Part shown: positions 44,127 to 52,210 of the stretch, in pieces
Layout of the letters: each line of letters begins with the position of its first letter
How positions within the stretch are numbered: position 1 is the first letter of the stretch
Origin: Nocardioides pelophilus
GTDB lineage: Bacteria; Actinomycetota; Actinomycetes; Propionibacteriales; Nocardioidaceae
NCBI RefSeq assembly: GCF_014180685.1
Contig: NZ_JACEHF010000005.1
Span: 1-64,000, forward strand
Length of the DNA: 64,000 nucleotides
Reading direction: 5' to 3'
The notes under the pieces: generated by a model
Told to the model about the DNA's origin: nothing
Seen by the model: only the letters and a program-made list of their open reading frames with translations
The model's database searches: none
Position numbers and translations under genes: made by a program

Positions 44127-44592
44127 CGACGTCGCTGCGGCCCGCCGCCTCGCGACTCCTGACCGGCCGGGTCACCTGCTTCGCGACGCACGACGGCATC
44201 CCCTCCGTCGCTCGCGCGGACTCGCGACGATAGACGCTGGGCGACACCCCGACGAGCTCGGCGAAGCGGGTGCTGAACGTGCCGAGCGACGAGCAGCCGA
44301 CGGCGAAGCAGACGTCGGTCACGCTCAGATCGCCGCGCCGCAGGAGCGCCATGGCCCGCTCGATGCGGCGGGTCATCAGGTAGGAGTACGGCGGCTCGCC
44401 GTAGGCCTGGCGGAACTGGCGGCTGAGGTGGCCGGCCGACATGTTCACGCCCCGCGCGAGCGCCTCCACGTCGAGCGGCTGCGCGTACTCGCGGTCGATC
44501 CGGTCACGGACGCGGCGCAGCAGCGCGAGGTCACGCAGGTGCTGCTCGTCGACGGTGCCCACGTCCCCGATCGTGCCACGGCGCGTCGACAC
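44122..44592 (-). CDS. AraC-family transcriptional regulator (DNA-binding domain only)
   Basis: The 156-residue protein has the two helix-turn-helix AraC domain (about 25-125). Marks are M-S-A-G-H-L-S-R-Q-F-R-Q-A-Y-G, R-R-I-E-R-A-M-A-L-L and V-G-C-S-S-L-G-T-F-S-T-R-F. There is no sensor domain. Such short forms in actinobacteria often regulate a nearby VOC or alcohol-handling gene. GTG 44592 has no strong ribosome site and an inner start is possible. The stop codon lies within a tandem repeat. Confidence 0.88.
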   Translation of the reverse strand: MSTRRGTIGDVGTVDEQHLRDLALLRRVRDRIDREYAQPLDVEALARGVNMSAGHLSRQFRQAYGEPPYSYLMTRRIERAMALLRRGDLSVTDVCFAVGCSSLGTFSTRFAELVGVSPSVYRRESARATEGMPSCVAKQVTRPVRSREAAGRSDVA

Positions 44593-44611
44593 CGCCCAGT
44601 GACACGGGGCG

Positions 44612-44670
44612 GATCGGGCCAGATCGGCCAGATCGGGCCAGGGCGGGCCAGGGCGGGCCAGGTCGGGTCA
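44612..44670. repeat. about six 10-base units (GATCGGGCCA / GGGCGGGCCA type)
   Basis: The units read GATCGGGCCA, GATCGGCCA (one base short), GATCGGGCCA, GGGCGGGCCA, GGGCGGGCCA and GGTCGGGTCA. The last overlaps the stop codon of the hydrolase gene (44668-44670). It fills the gap before the AraC gene. Confidence 0.85.
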
Positions 44671-45423
44671 GTCGATGAGGTACTGGTCGGCCCAGGCCGA
44701 GATGATCCGCCCCGCGCGCTGCGCTTGGCCGGGCTTGGTGAGCAGGTGGTCGGACCCCTCGAGGGACACGAAGCTGCGGGGGTGCCGCGCGGTGCGGAAG
44801 ATCTCGCTGGCGTTGGCGATGCCGACCGTGTTGTCGGTCGGCGAGTGCATCACCAGCAACGGCCGGCGCAGGGTCCGGATGGACTCCCGCAGATCGGCCC
44901 GCCGCATGTCCTCCACGAAGGCCCGCCGCAGCGTCAGCGCCCGCCCCCCGACCAGCCACTCGGCGTGCCCGTCGGCCATCACTCGGTCGACCAGCGCGTC
45001 GTACTGGAGCTCGGCGTGCGCCGGCTGGATGGGCGCGCCGATTGACACCACGGCCCGCGTCTCCGCACCGGCCGCGGCCGAGAGCGCTGCCGCGCCACCC
45101 AGGGAGTGACCGACCAGCAGGTCGATCGGCGTCCCGCGCTCGGCCATGAAGCGGGCGGCCAGGATGGTGTCGGCGACCTTCTGGGTGTAGGACCCGTCGC
45201 CCCAGTCACCCTCGGAGTCCGCGAGGCCGAGGTTGTCGTAGCGGAGCATGCCGACGCCGTCGCTCGCGAGCTGCTTGCAGATCCGAGCGGCAGCCGGACA
45301 GTCCTTGCCCAGCGTGAAGCCGTGGACGAACAGCCCCCACCCCCGTACGGGGGGTGTGGGCTCGTCGATCAGTCCCGCGAGCATCGGGCCCGTGCTGCTC
45401 GCGAACCGGACACGGGTCGCCAT
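44668..45423 (-). CDS. alpha/beta hydrolase
   Basis: The 251-residue protein has nucleophile elbow G-H-S-L-G-G (Ser near 106), oxyanion region F-V-H-G-F-T and a late H-S-P-T-D-N and G-S-D-H supplying Asp and His. It resembles serine aminopeptidase-like or esterase members that act on small hydrophobic esters. ATG 45423 has TAGTCT 7 bases upstream. No operon partner except possibly the downstream AraC gene. Confidence 0.9.
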   Translation of the reverse strand: MATRVRFASSTGPMLAGLIDEPTPPVRGWGLFVHGFTLGKDCPAAARICKQLASDGVGMLRYDNLGLADSEGDWGDGSYTQKVADTILAARFMAERGTPIDLLVGHSLGGAAALSAAAGAETRAVVSIGAPIQPAHAELQYDALVDRVMADGHAEWLVGGRALTLRRAFVEDMRRADLRESIRTLRRPLLVMHSPTDNTVGIANASEIFRTARHPRSFVSLEGSDHLLTKPGQAQRAGRIISAWADQYLID

Positions 45424-45430
45424 GACCCGC

Positions 45431-45436
45431 AGACTA
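45431..45436 (-). promoter_or_regulatory. leaderless-type -10 element of the hydrolase gene
   Basis: TAGTCT on the minus strand, 7 bases before ATG 45423. Confidence 0.45.
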
Positions 45437-45438
45437 GG

Positions 45439-45612
45439 TCAGCCGGCCTCGAGCCAGGACCCGGTTCGCGAGATCGCCACTCGGCGGTGGACCTCGCACA
45501 TCCCGTGATCGGTGATCGACTCACCCTCACACGTAGGAAACCCGCAGCCGGCGGCCCCCAGACCCTCCGGCCCACCTGCAGGTCCTGCGTCGTACGACGA
45601 TCCTGCCCCCAT
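45439..45612 (-). CDS. small Cys-containing ORF, unknown function
   Basis: This 57-residue reading frame starts at ATG 45612 with AGGGGGCG about 8 bases upstream. The N-terminal third is Gly/Ala-rich. A C-G-F-P-T-C pair, a third Cys in H-G-M-C and H-R-R-V follow, which could bind a metal or take part in redox chemistry. It fills most of the 364-base gap between the hydrolase and GGDEF genes, and no competing ORF there looks better. I do not recognise a family; coding status is plausible, not certain. Confidence 0.5.
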   Translation of the reverse strand: MGAGSSYDAGPAGGPEGLGAAGCGFPTCEGESITDHGMCEVHRRVAISRTGSWLEAG

Positions 45613-45787
45613 GGTGCTCGCCCCCTTCAGTGGTGATGCACTTCATGCTCGCGCACAGTGGGGGCAAACCTCGCCCTGCTCTCGTCCACAGGTCGCGTGG
45701 TCAGGATGGGCTAGTCGGCCTCGCGAACGACCGCCGTGCCCGGGTCGTCGCGCTGGCCCACGCGGGGTCACGAGCGGTCACGCGGGG

Positions 45788-47065
45788 TCACGCAGCGTCG
45801 ACGGTCACCAGGCTGGTGCGGTTGCGGCCGTCGTGCTTGGCCTGGAACAGCGCCCGATCAGCAGCCGTGAGGACCGAGACGAACTCGATCGGGTCGTCCT
45901 CGGGGGCGACGGCCGCGAGACCGATGCTGATCGTGATTGGCGCGGCTCGAGGGATCGAGGAGGAGGAGACACCGCACCGGATCCGCTCGGCGACCCGCAG
46001 CGCCTCCTCGGCAGTGACGCCGGGCAGGAAGATGCAGAACTCCTCGCCGCCGAAGCGCCCCAGGATGTCGTCGCTGCGCAGCTCGGCGCGGATGGCCTGG
46101 GCAACCGCGACCAGGGCGTCGTCACCGACCAGGTGGCCCCACGCGTCGTTGAACGCCTTGAAGTGGTCGAGGTCGGCGAAGAGCACCGACCACGGTTGCC
46201 GGCGACGCTGGCACCGTTCGGAGCCGAGGATCGCCAGCCGGCGCCAGGACTCGAACCGGAGCGTCCCGGTCTTCTCGTCCTGGTCGGCGCGCTCGCGCAG
46301 CGGCTCGTGCAGGGCGGCCCGCTGCGTGATCAGGTAGACCGGCGCCAGCAGCAGGACGAACCAGCCGCCTCCCGTCCAGATCGCGGCTGACAGCCCGCCG
46401 ACGAGCAGCACGCCCGCCTCGGTGAGGTAGAAGGACGCGGTGCGGAGCGTCTGGCGGAGCCAGACCTCGTCGTCCTGGTGGTTCAGGTAGGCGCTGCCGT
46501 GGAACATCACCGTCTCGACGGCGAGGAACGCCGCCGCGGCCGCCAGCACACCGACCAGGCCGACCAGACCGCTGCCGTGCATGAGGTCCGGTTCGTCGCC
46601 GATCACGAGGTGGGCGGTGACGGCCGCGGCTGACGCGGCGAGCACGACGTAGGCGGCCGACCCGACCCACTTCCAGGGCGTCACCCGCAGGCCGCGCCAC
46701 CACGCGTGGGCGTAGGTGAACGCGACGATCGGCACCAGCCACCAGGTCGGGAGCAGCAACGCGCTCGCGAACGCCCAGGCCGAGAGTCCCTTGTGCGGGC
46801 GCTGGTTGTCGGACCTGCCGCCCTCGAGGAGCCGCCCGATCTCGACGTTGAGCACCGACAGCCCGATCAGCAGCAGGCCGGTCAGCACCCACGAGTCCGC
46901 GGTGCTCCCCTGCCCCAGCGGAACGAGCAGCACCGGGACCACGAGCGCGGCCACCACCGCCGCCGTCACCCAGAGCCGACAGGCCCGGGTGGTCCGCAAG
47001 AACGCCCATTGCGCTGGGCTACGCCGGTTTGCGCGCGGTCGATCCACGCAGCCATCGAACACCAT
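45788..47065 (-). CDS. membrane-bound diguanylate cyclase (GGDEF domain)
   Basis: The 425-residue protein is read from ATG 47065; GTG 47122 would add 19 residues. Seven or so membrane helices fill residues 30-235. A GGDEF domain follows (about 265-420) with the active-site loop G-G-E-E-F at 339-343. R-S-D-D five residues before it is a product-inhibition site of the RxxD type. L-F-A-D-L-D-H-F-K-A-F-N-D and H-L-V-G-D-D-A-L are also intact, so it should synthesise cyclic-di-GMP from GTP. The multi-helix sensor is not one I can name. No EAL partner is adjacent. Confidence 0.9.
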   Translation of the reverse strand: MVFDGCVDRPRANRRSPAQWAFLRTTRACRLWVTAAVVAALVVPVLLVPLGQGSTADSWVLTGLLLIGLSVLNVEIGRLLEGGRSDNQRPHKGLSAWAFASALLLPTWWLVPIVAFTYAHAWWRGLRVTPWKWVGSAAYVVLAASAAAVTAHLVIGDEPDLMHGSGLVGLVGVLAAAAAFLAVETVMFHGSAYLNHQDDEVWLRQTLRTASFYLTEAGVLLVGGLSAAIWTGGGWFVLLLAPVYLITQRAALHEPLRERADQDEKTGTLRFESWRRLAILGSERCQRRRQPWSVLFADLDHFKAFNDAWGHLVGDDALVAVAQAIRAELRSDDILGRFGGEEFCIFLPGVTAEEALRVAERIRCGVSSSSIPRAAPITISIGLAAVAPEDDPIEFVSVLTAADRALFQAKHDGRNRTSLVTVDAA

Positions 47066-47290
47066 CCCTTCCACCGCACACACGATCCTTCCGCCGCACG
47101 CACGCTGGTCATTTCGGACCACGGCGCGAAGTCTTCGGGCCGGAACCTCCGGATTCCGTGGAAGTCCCGCGTATCAGACACCTAACGTCATAGGTCCTGA
47201 GGACGAATGACTCTGCGAGAGCGATGACTCGGAACCGCACAGTTGGTCGATATCAACAACGGGAACGACGCAGGAAACGAGGTGCTGGAC

Positions 47291-47440
47291 ATGTGGAACG
47301 ACACCCTCACCGCCACGACGGTGACGCACTTGTCGCACGACCTGCCCTGCCCGAGCTGCGGCCACGGCATCCACACCTATCTCCCCTGTGGCGACCGGTG
47401 TGACTGCCCTCCGGTCGTGCTGCCCGGCCAGGCCGCCTGA
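47291..47440 (+). CDS. small Cys/His-rich protein, possible zinc ribbon
   Basis: This 49-residue protein is read from ATG 47291 after GAGGTG; an upstream GTG at 47243 would add 16 residues. The C-terminal half packs metal-ligand candidates: H-D-L-P-C-P-S-C-G-H-G-I-H, then C-G-D-R-C-D-C-P. The C-x2-C-G-H pattern followed by C-x3-C-x-C suggests a single zinc site. Comparable short proteins seem frequent in actinobacteria. Function unknown. Confidence 0.6.
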   Translation: MWNDTLTATTVTHLSHDLPCPSCGHGIHTYLPCGDRCDCPPVVLPGQAA

Positions 47441-47463
47441 GCCTCGCTGTCGGCGTCCGCGTC

Positions 47464-47469
47464 TACGTT
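47464..47469 (+). promoter_or_regulatory. leaderless-type -10 element of the hydrolase gene at 47476
   Basis: TACGTT ends 6 bases before ATG 47476. Confidence 0.45.
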
Positions 47470-47475
47470 GGCCGC

Positions 47476-48180
47476 ATGACGACACCACCGATCGTGCTGG
47501 TCCCCGGCTTCTGGCTCGGCGCCTGGGCGTGGGACGAGGTCGCGGCCGAGCTGCGGCAGCAGGGCCACGACGTCCACCCCGTCACGTTGCCCGGCCTCGA
47601 CTCGGCAGCCGCCGACCGCTCCGCGGTCACCTTCGCCGACCACGTCTCCGCCATCTGCGATGCGGTCACCGCCGCCGGGCCGCCGGTCGTGCTGGTCGTC
47701 CACAGCGGCGCCGGGATGCCCGGCTACGCGGCCACCGACCGGATCCCCGAGCAGATCGCGGCGATGGTCTACGTCGACACCGCGCCCGGCAAGGGGGCGA
47801 TGAACCCGGAGTTCGACGGGGTCGAGATGCCCCTTCCGCCGACGTGGGAGGAGCTCGACGAGAACCTCGACGGCATCTCCGAGACGCAGCTGGTCCGGTT
47901 CCGCGAGCGGGCGGTCCCGGAACCCGGCGACCTCCTCCGGGGTGAGTGGACGTTCGGCAACGACGACCGGCTCTCGGTGCCGAGCACCATCATCTGCACC
48001 GCCTTCACCGCCGAGCAGTACCGCGAGGGTGCCGCCGAGGGCTACCCGTTCCTCGCCGGGGTGACCGAGCTGAGCGACCTCACCTGGGTCGAGCTGCCGA
48101 CTAGTCACTGGCCGATGTGGTCGCGCCCCACCGAGCTGGCGGCGATCCTCGGCGATGTCGCGCGAGGTGTGGGAACCTGA
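47476..48180 (+). CDS. alpha/beta hydrolase, esterase-like
   Basis: The 234-residue protein has the hydrophobic start P-I-V-L-V-P-G-F-W-L-G-A-W-A-W, nucleophile in V-V-H-S-G-A-G (Ser near 76) and a late T-S-H-W-P-M-W carrying the probable catalytic His. It resembles the plant-esterase-like (EST/MenH-like) hydrolases. Its end overlaps the possible starts of the following META-domain lipoprotein. Substrate unknown. Confidence 0.88.
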   Translation: MTTPPIVLVPGFWLGAWAWDEVAAELRQQGHDVHPVTLPGLDSAAADRSAVTFADHVSAICDAVTAAGPPVVLVVHSGAGMPGYAATDRIPEQIAAMVYVDTAPGKGAMNPEFDGVEMPLPPTWEELDENLDGISETQLVRFRERAVPEPGDLLRGEWTFGNDDRLSVPSTIICTAFTAEQYREGAAEGYPFLAGVTELSDLTWVELPTSHWPMWSRPTELAAILGDVARGVGT

Positions 48181-48184
48181 CCGG

Positions 48185-48691
48185 GTGGCTCGACGTCCGA
48201 TCGGTGTGAAGACGACTCTGCTGGCTGCGGCCGCCCTCCTCGCCCTGACTCTCTCGTCGTGCGGCGACGAGGATCCGACGACGATGGCGGACGACGCGCC
48301 GGCCGCCACCCTCTCCCTCGCCGACCTGGACGGCCGCGTGTTCGCGTCGGTGCGGGTCGATGGCCACGAGCTGGTCGACGACACCCGGATCAGGCTCGGG
48401 TTCAAGGGCGAGGAGCTGTCGGCCGACGCCGGCTGCAACCATCTCTTCGGCACCGTGGCGGTCGACGACGACACGCTCATCGCGAGCGACATGGGCGGCA
48501 CCGAGATGGGTTGCCCCGACGGGCGCAACGAGCAGGACGCGTGGGTCACCGAGTTCCTCGGCTCCGGTCCGGCCGCCGTGCTCGACGGCGACACGCTGAC
48601 CCTGACCCAGGGCGACGTCGTGATCGAGATGGTCGAGCAGGACGTCCCCGACGCGCCGACCGGTGACCCCGATCAGCCGACCTCGAACTAG
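48185..48691 (+). CDS. META/HslJ-domain lipoprotein
   Basis: The 168-residue protein is read from GTG 48185, five bases after the upstream stop; ATG 48155 would add ten residues within the upstream gene. A lipoprotein signal ends in L-S-S-C. The mature part contains a META domain: L-G-F-K-G-E-E-L-S-A-D-A-G-C-N, M-G-G-T-E-M-G-C, and L-D-G-D-T-L-T-L. Two cysteines (in the A-G-C-N and M-G-C positions) are conserved in the family. HslJ relatives respond to heat or novobiocin stress in E. coli. Its stop overlaps the stop of the convergent dehydrogenase gene by 4 bases. Confidence 0.85.
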   Translation: MARRPIGVKTTLLAAAALLALTLSSCGDEDPTTMADDAPAATLSLADLDGRVFASVRVDGHELVDDTRIRLGFKGEELSADAGCNHLFGTVAVDDDTLIASDMGGTEMGCPDGRNEQDAWVTEFLGSGPAAVLDGDTLTLTQGDVVIEMVEQDVPDAPTGDPDQPTSN

Positions 48692-49704
48692 GGCTGCAGC
48701 AGCACCTTGATCGCGCGCCGCTCGTCCATGGCCCGGTAGGCCTCCGGCGCCTCGGCGAGCGGCATCGTCACGTCGAAGACCCGGCCCGGGTCGATCCGCC
48801 CCTGCAGCACGAGGTCCAGCAGCTCGGGGAGGTAGCGCCGCACCGGCGCGATCCCGCCCCGCAGTCCCACGTTCTTCTGGAACATCTTCCCGACCGGCAG
48901 CTCGACGCCGTGGGGAACTCCCACGAAGCCGACCGTCGCTCCCGGGCGGGCGACCGCGAACGCCGTACTCATCGACTGGTCGGTGCCGACGCACTCCAGC
49001 ACGGCGTCCGCACCCACTCCCCCGGTGATCTCCTTGACGGCCGCAGCGCCCTCACGGCCGCGAGCGGCGACCACGTGGGTCGCCCCGAACGCGCTGGCGA
49101 GCTGCTGCCGGTCCTCGTGGCGCGACATCGCGATGATCGTCTCGGCGCCCATGACCGACGCCGCGAGGACCCCGCACAGCCCGACGGCTCCGTCGCCGAC
49201 CACCACCACGGACCCGCCCTCCGTCACACCGGCGGAGACCGCGGCGTGCCACCCGGTCGGCATCACGTCGGTCAGCGCGAGCAGCGAGGGCAGCAGCTCG
49301 GGATCGGGGACGCCGTCGGTCGCCACCAGGCTGCCGTCGGCTTGTCCGACCCGGGCGAACTCCCCTTGGCCGCTGCTGGTCATGCCGAGGTTGACGCAGG
49401 CCGACTGAACGCCGGCCCGACAGTGGGCGCAGGTGTTGTCGCAGTGGCAGAACGGCACGATCACGAAGTCGCCCGACTTGAAGTCGGTCACGTCGGCTCC
49501 GACCTCTTCGACGACACCGATGCACTCGTGCCCGATCGTCGCGCCGGCCTGGATCGGGTTCTCCCCCCGGTACGGCCACAGGTCCGACCCGCAGACGCAC
49601 CCCGCCACCACCTTCACGATGGCGTCGGTGGGGCGCTTGATGGTCGGGTCCGGGACCTCCTCGACGCGGATGTCACCGGGACCGTGGATCGTGGTGGCGA
49701 GCAT
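48688..49704 (-). CDS. zinc-dependent alcohol dehydrogenase-like oxidoreductase (MDR superfamily)
   Basis: In this 338-residue protein the catalytic zinc site is in C-V-C-G-S-D and G-H-E-C-I-G-V-V-E-E-V-G. The structural zinc region is C-H-C-D-N-T-C-A-H-C-R-A-G (four Cys). The NAD(P) Rossmann motif is V-V-V-V-G-D-G-A-V-G-L-C-G. It oxidises an alcohol or a sugar alcohol; the substrate is not clear. The start ATG 49704 has M-L-A-T-T-I-H-G-P-G-D-I-R-V, typical of the group. Tail-to-tail overlap with the META lipoprotein gene. Confidence 0.9.
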   Translation of the reverse strand: MLATTIHGPGDIRVEEVPDPTIKRPTDAIVKVVAGCVCGSDLWPYRGENPIQAGATIGHECIGVVEEVGADVTDFKSGDFVIVPFCHCDNTCAHCRAGVQSACVNLGMTSSGQGEFARVGQADGSLVATDGVPDPELLPSLLALTDVMPTGWHAAVSAGVTEGGSVVVVGDGAVGLCGVLAASVMGAETIIAMSRHEDRQQLASAFGATHVVAARGREGAAAVKEITGGVGADAVLECVGTDQSMSTAFAVARPGATVGFVGVPHGVELPVGKMFQKNVGLRGGIAPVRRYLPELLDLVLQGRIDPGRVFDVTMPLAEAPEAYRAMDERRAIKVLLQP

Positions 49705-49789
49705 GGCCGCAATCCTGCCGCATGGCTCCGAACCGGACCCGGATCCACCGCGACACGCCCGGACCCTCCTTCTCCCTGGTTGGTGCTAT

Positions 49790-49801
49790 CTCATATATGA
49801 G
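49790..49801. promoter_or_regulatory. perfect 12-base palindrome in the HTH-murA promoter
   Basis: CTCATATATGAG is fully symmetric. It ends one base before the -10 element TACCGT (49803-49808), so it occupies the -26 to -15 part of the promoter. This is a natural repressor position for the HTH domain encoded by the gene itself. Confidence 0.6.
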
Positions 49802-49802
49802 T

Positions 49803-49808
49803 TACCGT
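49803..49808 (+). promoter_or_regulatory. leaderless-type -10 element of HTH-murA
   Basis: TACCGT ends 7 bases before ATG 49816. Confidence 0.5.
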
Positions 49809-49815
49809 CGTCGGT

Positions 49816-51366
49816 ATGACGGTCTCCCCTCCTGTTGAGAGCGACGCCAGCTACCTCGGTCGGTTCGGCAACCTCATCCGCGACGCGCGCAAGCATCGCG
49901 GCCTGACCCAGTCGCAGCTGGCCGAACGCCTCGGCACCAGCCAGAGCGCGATCAACCGGATCGAGAAGGGTCACCAGAACCTGTCGCTGGAGATGCTGGC
50001 CCGGATCGGCTCCGCGCTCGACTCCGAGATCGTCGCGCTCGGCGCCGGCCCGACCCACCTGCGGGTCAAGGGCCCCACGACGCTGTCCGGCACGATCGAC
50101 GTGAAGACGTCGAAGAACGCCGGTGTCGCGCTGCTCTGCGCCTCGCTCCTGAACCGCGGCCGGACCACGCTGCGCAAGGTGGCGCGCATCGAGGAGGTCA
50201 ACCGGCTGCTCGAGGTGCTGGGCAGCCTCGGCGTGCAGACCCGCTGGATCAACGACGAGAACGACCTCGAGATCGTGCCGCCCAAGGAGCTCGACCTCAG
50301 CCAGATCGACGAGGAGGCAGCCCGCCGCACCCGATCGGTGCTGATGTTCCTCGGCCCGCTCCTGCACCGCTCCGACTCCTTCGAGCTCCCCTACGCCGGC
50401 GGCTGCAACCTCGGCACCCGCACCGTCGAGCCGCACATGTCGGCGCTGCGCCCGTTCGGGCTCGAGGTGAAGGCCACCGACGGCTGGTACCACGGCCAGG
50501 TCAACCGGGCGATCTCCCCCGGCCGGCCGATCGTGCTCACCGAGCGCGGCGACACGGTCACCGAGAACGCGCTGATGGCGGCCGCGCTGCACCCCGGCAC
50601 CACCGTGATCCGCAACGCGTCGTCCAACTACATGGTCCAGGACCTGTGCTTCTACCTGCAGGCGCTCGGCGTCGACGTCGAAGGCGTCGGTACGACGACG
50701 CTGACCATCACCGGACGCACGGTCATCGACGTGGACGTCGACTACGCCCCGAGCGAGGACCCGATCGAGGCGATGTCCCTCCTCGCCGCCGCGATCGTGA
50801 CCAAGTCCGAGATCACCGTCCGCCGCGCGCCCATCGAGTTCCTCGAGATCGAGCTCGCCGTGCTCGAGGAGATGGGCTTCCGCTACCAGCTGTCCGAGGA
50901 GTACCTCGCGGCCAACGGGCACACCCGGTTGGTCGACATCCGCACGCTGCCGTCCGAGCTGGTGGCGCCACGCGACAAGATCCACCCGATGCCGTTCCCC
51001 GGCCTCAACATCGACAACCTGCCGTTCTTCGCCGTGATCGCGGCCGTCGCCGAAGGGCAGACCTACATCCACGACTGGGTCTACGACAACCGCGCGATCT
51101 ATCTCACCGACCTCAACAAGCTCGGCGGCCGGGTGAGCCTGCTCGACCCGCACCGGGTGATGATCGAGGGACCGACGTCGTGGACCGGCGCCGAGCTGAT
51201 GTGCCCGCCGGCGCTCCGGCCCGCCGTCGTCGTACTCCTGGCGATGCTCGCGAGCAAGGGCACCTCGGTGCTCCGCGGCACCTACGTCATCCACCGCGGC
51301 TACGAGGACCTCGCCGAGCGGCTCAGCTCCCTGGGCGCCGACATCGAGACCTTCCGAGACATCTGA
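49816..51366 (+). CDS. MurA-like UDP-GlcNAc enolpyruvyl transferase fused to an N-terminal XRE-type helix-turn-helix
   Basis: In this 516-residue protein, residues about 16-70 are a Cro/CI-type helix-turn-helix (L-I-R-D-A-R-K-H-R-G-L-T-Q-S-Q-L, then S-Q-S-A-I-N-R-I-E-K-G). Residues about 78-515 are an EPSP-synthase/MurA fold. Catalytic marks are kept: Lys100-Asn101, Cys197 in G-G-C-N-L-G-T-R, Asp400 in G-L-N-I-D and Arg468 in A-L-R-P. It may add enolpyruvate to UDP-N-acetylglucosamine, or bind the cell-wall precursor to control transcription. Usual MurA is about 420 residues without an HTH. The downstream phosphodiesterase gene begins 8 bases later. Confidence 0.88.
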   Translation: MTVSPPVESDASYLGRFGNLIRDARKHRGLTQSQLAERLGTSQSAINRIEKGHQNLSLEMLARIGSALDSEIVALGAGPTHLRVKGPTTLSGTIDVKTSKNAGVALLCASLLNRGRTTLRKVARIEEVNRLLEVLGSLGVQTRWINDENDLEIVPPKELDLSQIDEEAARRTRSVLMFLGPLLHRSDSFELPYAGGCNLGTRTVEPHMSALRPFGLEVKATDGWYHGQVNRAISPGRPIVLTERGDTVTENALMAAALHPGTTVIRNASSNYMVQDLCFYLQALGVDVEGVGTTTLTITGRTVIDVDVDYAPSEDPIEAMSLLAAAIVTKSEITVRRAPIEFLEIELAVLEEMGFRYQLSEEYLAANGHTRLVDIRTLPSELVAPRDKIHPMPFPGLNIDNLPFFAVIAAVAEGQTYIHDWVYDNRAIYLTDLNKLGGRVSLLDPHRVMIEGPTSWTGAELMCPPALRPAVVVLLAMLASKGTSVLRGTYVIHRGYEDLAERLSSLGADIETFRDI

Positions 51367-51373
51367 GCAGCAG

Positions 51374-52153
51374 ATGTACCTGGAGGACGGGCGGATCCTC
51401 GCCTTCGCCCACCGTGGTGGTGCCTACCACCCGGAGATCGAAGGCCTCGAGAACACCCTGGCGGCGTTCCGGCACGCGGCGGCGCTCGGCTACGACTACC
51501 TCGAGACCGACGTCCACGTCACCAAGGACGGAGCCCTGCTCGCATTCCACGACCACGTGCTCGACCGGGTCACCGACCGGATGGGGGCCGTCCGCGACCT
51601 CACCCTCGCGCAGGTCCGGGAGGCCCGGATCGGCGGGCGCGAGCAGATCCCGACGTTCGAGGAGCTGCTCGACGCGTTCCCGGAGGCGCGGTTCAACATC
51701 GACATCAAGTCGTCCGGTGCGGCTGCGGCGCTCGCCGACCTCGTGCGCGCGCGTGACCTCGCGGACCGGGTGCTGGTCGGCTCCTTCTCGCCGGCCCGGA
51801 TCCGCGAGTTCCGGCGGTTGACCGGGGGCCGGGTGCCGACGGCCGCCCACCCGTGGGAGATCCTCGCGTTCCGGCTGCTGCCCAGCGCCCGGCTCGCCGA
51901 CCGGATCGCCGGGCGCGACTTCGCCGCGTTCCAGGTGCCGCACCGCCGCTACGGGTTGACCGTCGTGACGCCAGGCCTCGTCAGGCGGGCCCACGCCGCC
52001 GGCAAGCAGGTCCACGTGTGGACCATCGACGACCCCGACGAGATGCGGTTGCTGCTCGACCGTGGTGTCGACGGGCTCTTCACCGATCGCACCGATCTGC
52101 TCAAGGATGTCCTCATGTCGCGCGGCCAATGGAGGTCGCAGACCGGCCGGTAG
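51374..52153 (+). CDS. glycerophosphodiester phosphodiesterase
   Basis: The 259-residue TIM-barrel protein has family motifs F-A-H-R-G-G-A near 12-18, E-N-T-L near 27, E-T-D-V-H-V-T near 43 and H-D-H near 57. D-I-K-S and V-H-V-W-T-I-D-D are further along. It releases sn-glycerol 3-phosphate from phospholipid-derived diesters; no signal peptide is present, so it is cytosolic. It is transcribed closely after the HTH-MurA gene. Confidence 0.93.
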   Translation: MYLEDGRILAFAHRGGAYHPEIEGLENTLAAFRHAAALGYDYLETDVHVTKDGALLAFHDHVLDRVTDRMGAVRDLTLAQVREARIGGREQIPTFEELLDAFPEARFNIDIKSSGAAAALADLVRARDLADRVLVGSFSPARIREFRRLTGGRVPTAAHPWEILAFRLLPSARLADRIAGRDFAAFQVPHRRYGLTVVTPGLVRRAHAAGKQVHVWTIDDPDEMRLLLDRGVDGLFTDRTDLLKDVLMSRGQWRSQTGR

Positions 52154-52210
52154 TGCAACACTCAGCGGATCAGGGGGCCGATCAGGGGGGCCGGTCAGGG
52201 AGGGAGACCC

